Positions 7,864 to 11,148 of a stretch of 11,148 nt of DNA are shown here, one piece after another. Below the pieces are notes generated by a model. It saw only the letters and a program-made list of their open reading frames with translations, made no database searches and was not told where the DNA came from. The stretch is from assembly GCA_028565635.1 (NCBI GenBank), contig JAOXYB010052145.1, positions 423 through 11,570 of the forward strand, written 5' to 3'. How positions within the stretch are numbered: the first letter of the stretch is position 1; each line of letters opens with the position of its first letter. The DNA comes from Phoronis ovalis. Its lineage: Eukaryota; Phoronida; Phoronidae. Made by a program: the position numbers and the translations under genes.

Positions 7864-8781
7864 CCGGGAATGTTGCTCTATTTGATATGTGCATGAACGT
7901 TACAACGTTTTTGTATTGAGTTGGATGGGGAGTCTAATGGTGTACTTTGGCCAGTTCTACTTTGGAAGAGGTAGCATAACATAAACAAAATACGGATGCA
8001 CCAACTGGTGTATCTGTGATAATTATAAACGTATATATGATATGTGATACATTTTCCCGTTTGTACTGGTATGTTTGAAGACAGTACGAACAGTGTTACT
8101 GTATTGTCATTTTAAAAGTTGGTATAGCAGTCCAACATTGCAAAAATGAGACTGTTTGATTAATCTAATATTATATCTTGAATTAATAACACCGTCAATC
8201 AAATTTTTAGAATTGTTACGTAACGCATTCACATAGAAAGATCAACTGCAGGCTATCAATAAAGTGAACGTCTTTACATTATCTAGTAGGAAATATAAAT
8301 GACATAAATAAATTAGCCATATAGTGTTGATTTTTTTTCCAAATTTAACAAAATATATACATCCACATATTTGTCTAAAAAGGTTATTATGTCTAACTCT
8401 ATCTTTCATCTTTTTATTTCCCCGCCTGGTTGAACATACTTTCGGCAATATGGCAGAAGAGATAGAAATAGGATCTTACAGATTCAAACTACGATTAATG
8501 ACAGAGTTGCATTTGCCTTAAATACGGATAATGAGAGGGTGGCAATTTAACTAAATATGCTAAACAAGCCAACGCTCAACACTAAGGAAATAGAAACCTT
8601 ATGTATTAATGAGTGGGATGTGTGTTACACCTGTGGATGCTCTGTGCTGTCGAGTTCTCACTAAAGCACGGATGAGAACTCTAAAGAACAATAGGTCTGT
8701 GGGATTAGTAGATCTATTTTGGTTCTTTGAGGTTTGATATTATACTGGTGCAAATATTTGTTGATGTGTACGTGTTGATTT
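7864..8781. other. Non-coding spacer with one tiny open frame
   Basis: No firm gene. On the plus strand an ATG at 8451 opens a 23-codon frame (MAEEIEIGSYRFKLR and eight more residues) in a fair start context. It has no downstream donor before its TAA and no other support, so it is not called as a gene. Confidence 0.45.
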
Positions 8782-8787
8782 TTTATT
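8782..8787 (-). terminator. AATAAA downstream of a possible relic terminal exon
   Basis: Minus-strand AATAAA follows the TAG at 8861-8859 by about 70 bp, the spacing expected of a short 3' UTR. Poly-A/T stretches are common here, so it may be chance. Confidence 0.25.
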
Positions 8788-8858
8788 TTAAATAAAAATA
8801 TATATTCTTCATTCATTTAGTGGAGCGGTCTGAGATGAAGTTGGAAAGTTGGTCTATA

Positions 8859-9060
8859 CTATCCTAGGACCGGTTTCTGGCTTATAGCTGCCGTCATAGG
8901 TATACCACGCTGGAGATTTCTTGAAGGAGCCGCAATGGCTTTGTTTTCAGGGGCTGCGATAGCTCTCCCCTTCTAGCCTGCTAAGGAACCACAATGGTTC
9001 TCCCTGTAATAGGGGCAGGAGTCTTCTGCGATCTTCTAATGGCAGTACCTGATGGCTGTA
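8859..9060 (-). pseudogene. Possible relic of a repeat-bearing coding sequence
   Basis: Within GC-richer DNA the minus strand shows three related 18-nt units reading R-T-I-V-V-P, R-A-I-A-A-P and K-A-I-A-A-P. The last two are in one frame that runs 36 codons (8969 to 8862) to a TAG. The first unit belongs to an upstream segment (…AIRRSQKTPAPITG…) in another frame that is closed by TAG. The differing frame and the stop between units suggest a decayed gene or part of a mobile element, unless an unseen intron joins them. The family is not recognised. Confidence 0.3.
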
Positions 9061-9080
9061 AACTGAAGATTGTCAGTGTT

Positions 9081-9117
9081 CAGTGTCCGGGTGTATGTAA
9101 AATACGTCCGTACACTG
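9081..9117. repeat. Imperfect 16-bp hairpin
   Basis: CAGTGTCCGGGTGTAT (9081-9096) and ATACGTCCGTACACTG (9102-9117) are inversely complementary at 13 of 16 positions around a 5-nt loop. It lies between the GC-richer relic and the ACGCGT cluster and may mark an element boundary. Confidence 0.7.
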
Positions 9118-9161
9118 CGTTTCCTAAGGATACAAATGCCGAAATGCTTATCAATTTATTT

Positions 9162-9384
9162 TGATTGGTCGACTTATTACACGTATTAATGCCAGCTTTC
9201 TGATTGGTCGAATTATAACGCGTAATACATCGAATTGTAACGCGTAATAAATAGAATTATAACGCGTAATAAATAGAATTATTACGCGTTATAATAATGA
9301 TTTAGAGCTCTCTGATTGGTCAATTTATAACGCGTAATAAATATTTATTATTACGCGTTAAAAATTATTTTTACGCGTTATAAG
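9162..9384. repeat. Cluster of seven ACGCGT palindromes with three GATTGGTC boxes
   Basis: ACGCGT occurs at 9218, 9240, 9262, 9284, 9330, 9353 and 9373, so steps are 22, 22, 22, 46, 23 and 20 bp. Each lies in a TTATAACGCGTAATAA-like core, forward at the 1st, 2nd, 3rd and 5th and inverted at the others. A perfect 17-bp inverted pair with a 6-bp loop spans 9256-9295, and a 13-bp pair with a 7-bp loop spans 9328-9360. GATTGGTC (inverse CCAAT) stands exactly 16 bp before the core at 9163, 9202 and 9314; the first core is the variant ACACGT. This is a small repeat-derived array; a regulatory role is only a possibility. Confidence 0.9.
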
Positions 9385-11093
9385 TAGAAGTTGTGACATT
9401 TACGGGCCTTTTAAAGACTTACGTCGTATGACTGTTATCTAATATCCCACATCCCTCTAGTATGCTGATAATCGACCCATGGACCTGCCTTTTATAGTTG
9501 AGTTGTCGCATACATATCACCTCCTTACTTCATCGCGATGAGGCTTTAAGGATATTAATAAATGTACAAATTCATGTCATCCGATAAACTAAAATTGGAG
9601 GAGCATACGCAAAATCACTATGGCGTGACATACAATGGAATCACAACTATACTAAGAGGAACTTAGAGTAATAAATAGTATTGAAAGCGTTAATCTCACA
9701 TTATACGTAAGAATTAAAACTGAATATTATCTACTAAGGATAGTATAACATATTTACATAAAAAGTGTATCCAGTAATTATGGATAGGGGGCGTATACAT
9801 ACAGTAACTATGATACATATGGCTCTAAAGGATACAGTTGATTTTCCCATCCACCGCAAGAGTAACGTATTGTTTTCCAGTAAATAGACTAACTCTTCGC
9901 GAAAATTCTGACCAGTTACAAATAAAGATAATCATGTCTCATGCCTACTCTCGATTTTTCGTGCAGCCTTATGTAAACTCTAACAATAGACCACTAGGTG
10001 GAATTTATAGTGAGAAATACACGGAAAACTGGGTGATATAATCACCTCAATTTTTAATAAAAAATGACATTTTCAAATTGTGATTTCTCTCACTTTGTGC
10101 GAAATTATATCCAATTCCAAATAGAGATATCCCCCATGGCTGCCCGGGGGCAAAATGAAAAGAGAAAAAAAGCTCGCCGGATCTATATTCCACCTGTGCA
10201 GTTGTAACCATGTCTGCAATTGGCTATCTAATGTCATACTGTGTAAAAAAGACTTGCAACTGCATATAAATCTATCTTGGTACAAAAGGTATAAATATAT
10301 CTTATCAATAAAGCGAAAAATGTAGGAATATATAAACGAACAAAATGTAAACTAGTACTAATATGCGTTTAACTCCCTCGGATTGACCTTGACTCTCGTG
10401 AGGTACTATTTATCTAAAATGCTGATAGGGATGCGAGGCCCACAGGACAATAATCCGGACGTTTGGTAAAGGTCACCAAAAGTATACCTGTACTAAATGA
10501 AATGAAAAGTATACCCTGTTTTAAGAAGTATTCCCAAAATATATATAATTTATCGTAAATTTACTTGTACAGTAAATACGTTTTCCAAAAATACAAGAAT
10601 ACCTTAGATGATCATTTTTTGAAATTATTCCCTGTGTGGTAAATGTCTAAAGTGTAAAAATGTATCCTTCGTAAATAAGGCTTTGCCGGGGGTTTTGCAA
10701 ACCATGAAAAACGTACCCTGTGGTAACTGCAAAAGTTGAAAAGGGGTACTCCCAAGATAATACCACTACAAAATGTAATAATTTGGAGTATGCTACCTTT
10801 CTGCCACATATATCAAGCTCACTTCATTCAATGGTAGCACATTGCACATATTTTGATTTAATAATATGTTCCTAGGCGTTCAAATTTTTTCCACCACAAA
10901 TCAAGCTAATAAAAAGATGTATCTAGCTACAATCTGATTTCGTACTGGTCAATAAACTACTTTCGCTAAATAAGTGATTGTGAGCCACCTGGTGAGAAAT
11001 TTATAAACTATCCTATAAGATAAATCAACAAAAAGTAACACAGTTCGTGCCGCTGGCATAGCATCTTAAACTATGGAAAGCCGTAGGTCAGGT
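9385..11093. other. Long non-coding spacer
   Basis: No gene is supported on either strand. Small structures seen: GGTGAT-ATA-ATCACC hairpin near 10032-10046; CCCCC (10131-10135) facing GGGGG (10146-10150); a diverged pair of blocks containing GTA(TA)CCCTGT followed by TA(T/C)TCCCAA near 10508-10540 and 10710-10757, probably an old duplication. The few open frames of about 65-70 codons show no start context, splice pattern or recognisable motif. Confidence 0.5.
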
Positions 11094-11147
11094 ACCGGTG
11101 CGATAACTATTTTACATTGAAATCAATACAATAAAATAGTCACCGGT
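11094..11147. repeat. Inverted repeat at the right edge
   Basis: ACCGGTG (11094-11100) pairs with CACCGGT (11141-11147) and ACTATTTTA (11106-11114) pairs with TAAAATAGT (11132-11140). The only irregularity is a 5-nt bulge, and TTG/CAA could pair further inside. Sixteen base pairs around a short loop is too long for easy chance. It could be a fold-back element or the paired ends of a very small element, and it may extend past the window. Confidence 0.85.
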
Positions 11148-11148
11148 T

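Noticed and set aside
8324-8521. Plus-strand frame ending MAEEIEIGSYRFKLR…
   Set aside because: The 23-codon tail has a fair ATG, but there is no donor, no homology recognised and no nearby promoter; insufficient for a gene call.
10073-10285. Minus-strand frame of 70 codons
   Set aside because: No domain, signal or splice pattern; the length is not unusual for this composition, and the reading crosses a simple C/G hairpin.
10612-10809. Minus-strand frame of 65 codons
   Set aside because: It overlaps diverged duplicated blocks and shows no recognisable protein feature.
1-11148. CRISPR array, tRNA or rRNA genes
   Set aside because: The tandem arrays have no unique spacers between repeats, and no tRNA fold or rRNA-like block was found on either strand.

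Overview
The window looks like nuclear DNA of an animal, probably a marine invertebrate and perhaps a bivalve mollusc. It is AT-rich and gene-poor. Its one certain gene is cut by short GT-AG introns, TATA-like boxes precede the genes, and the spacers hold microsatellites, fold-backs and short dispersed repeats. There are no bacterial operons, ribosome binding sites or long single-exon genes. The mollusc assignment is an inference from the two secreted-protein gene types and the repeat style; only the eukaryotic, intron-bearing nature is read directly.

Left part (1-2470): a 16-bp tandem array at the left edge is followed by a minus-strand gene for a secreted YHYH-family protein. Four coding exons (2330-2124, 1724-1576, 1367-1200, 740-569) join in frame with GT-AG borders to give 231 residues: a signal peptide and a complete YHYH domain. 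A fifth exon (469-348), reached through a strong donor inside exon 4, would give an alternative 263-residue product. A TATA-like palindrome lies about 125 bp upstream of the start codon.

Middle (2471-6400): mostly non-coding. A perfect 79-bp sequence occurs twice, 674 bp apart. A locally GC-richer patch near 4410-4545 is open on both strands and bounded by splice-like signals, so it is a possible exon of undecided strand. At 5745-5560 on the minus strand a short gene encodes a signal peptide followed by a 36-residue, extremely arginine-rich segment with two cysteines. It looks like a secreted cationic, antimicrobial-like peptide, with a TATA box and a possible 5' UTR intron upstream and a poly(A) signal downstream.

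Right part (6281-11148): non-coding and repeat-dominated. It contains a fold-back at 6281-6363, eleven copies of a 13-mer, a diverged tandem pair, a 22-bp duplication and a GC-richer relic with a protein-like repeated motif on the minus strand (8859-9060). It also contains a striking cluster of seven ACGCGT palindromes at roughly 22-bp steps (9162-9384) and a long imperfect inverted repeat at the right edge.

The two genes share a strand, a secreted product and similar TATA-type promoters, but nothing in the sequence shows that they act together.
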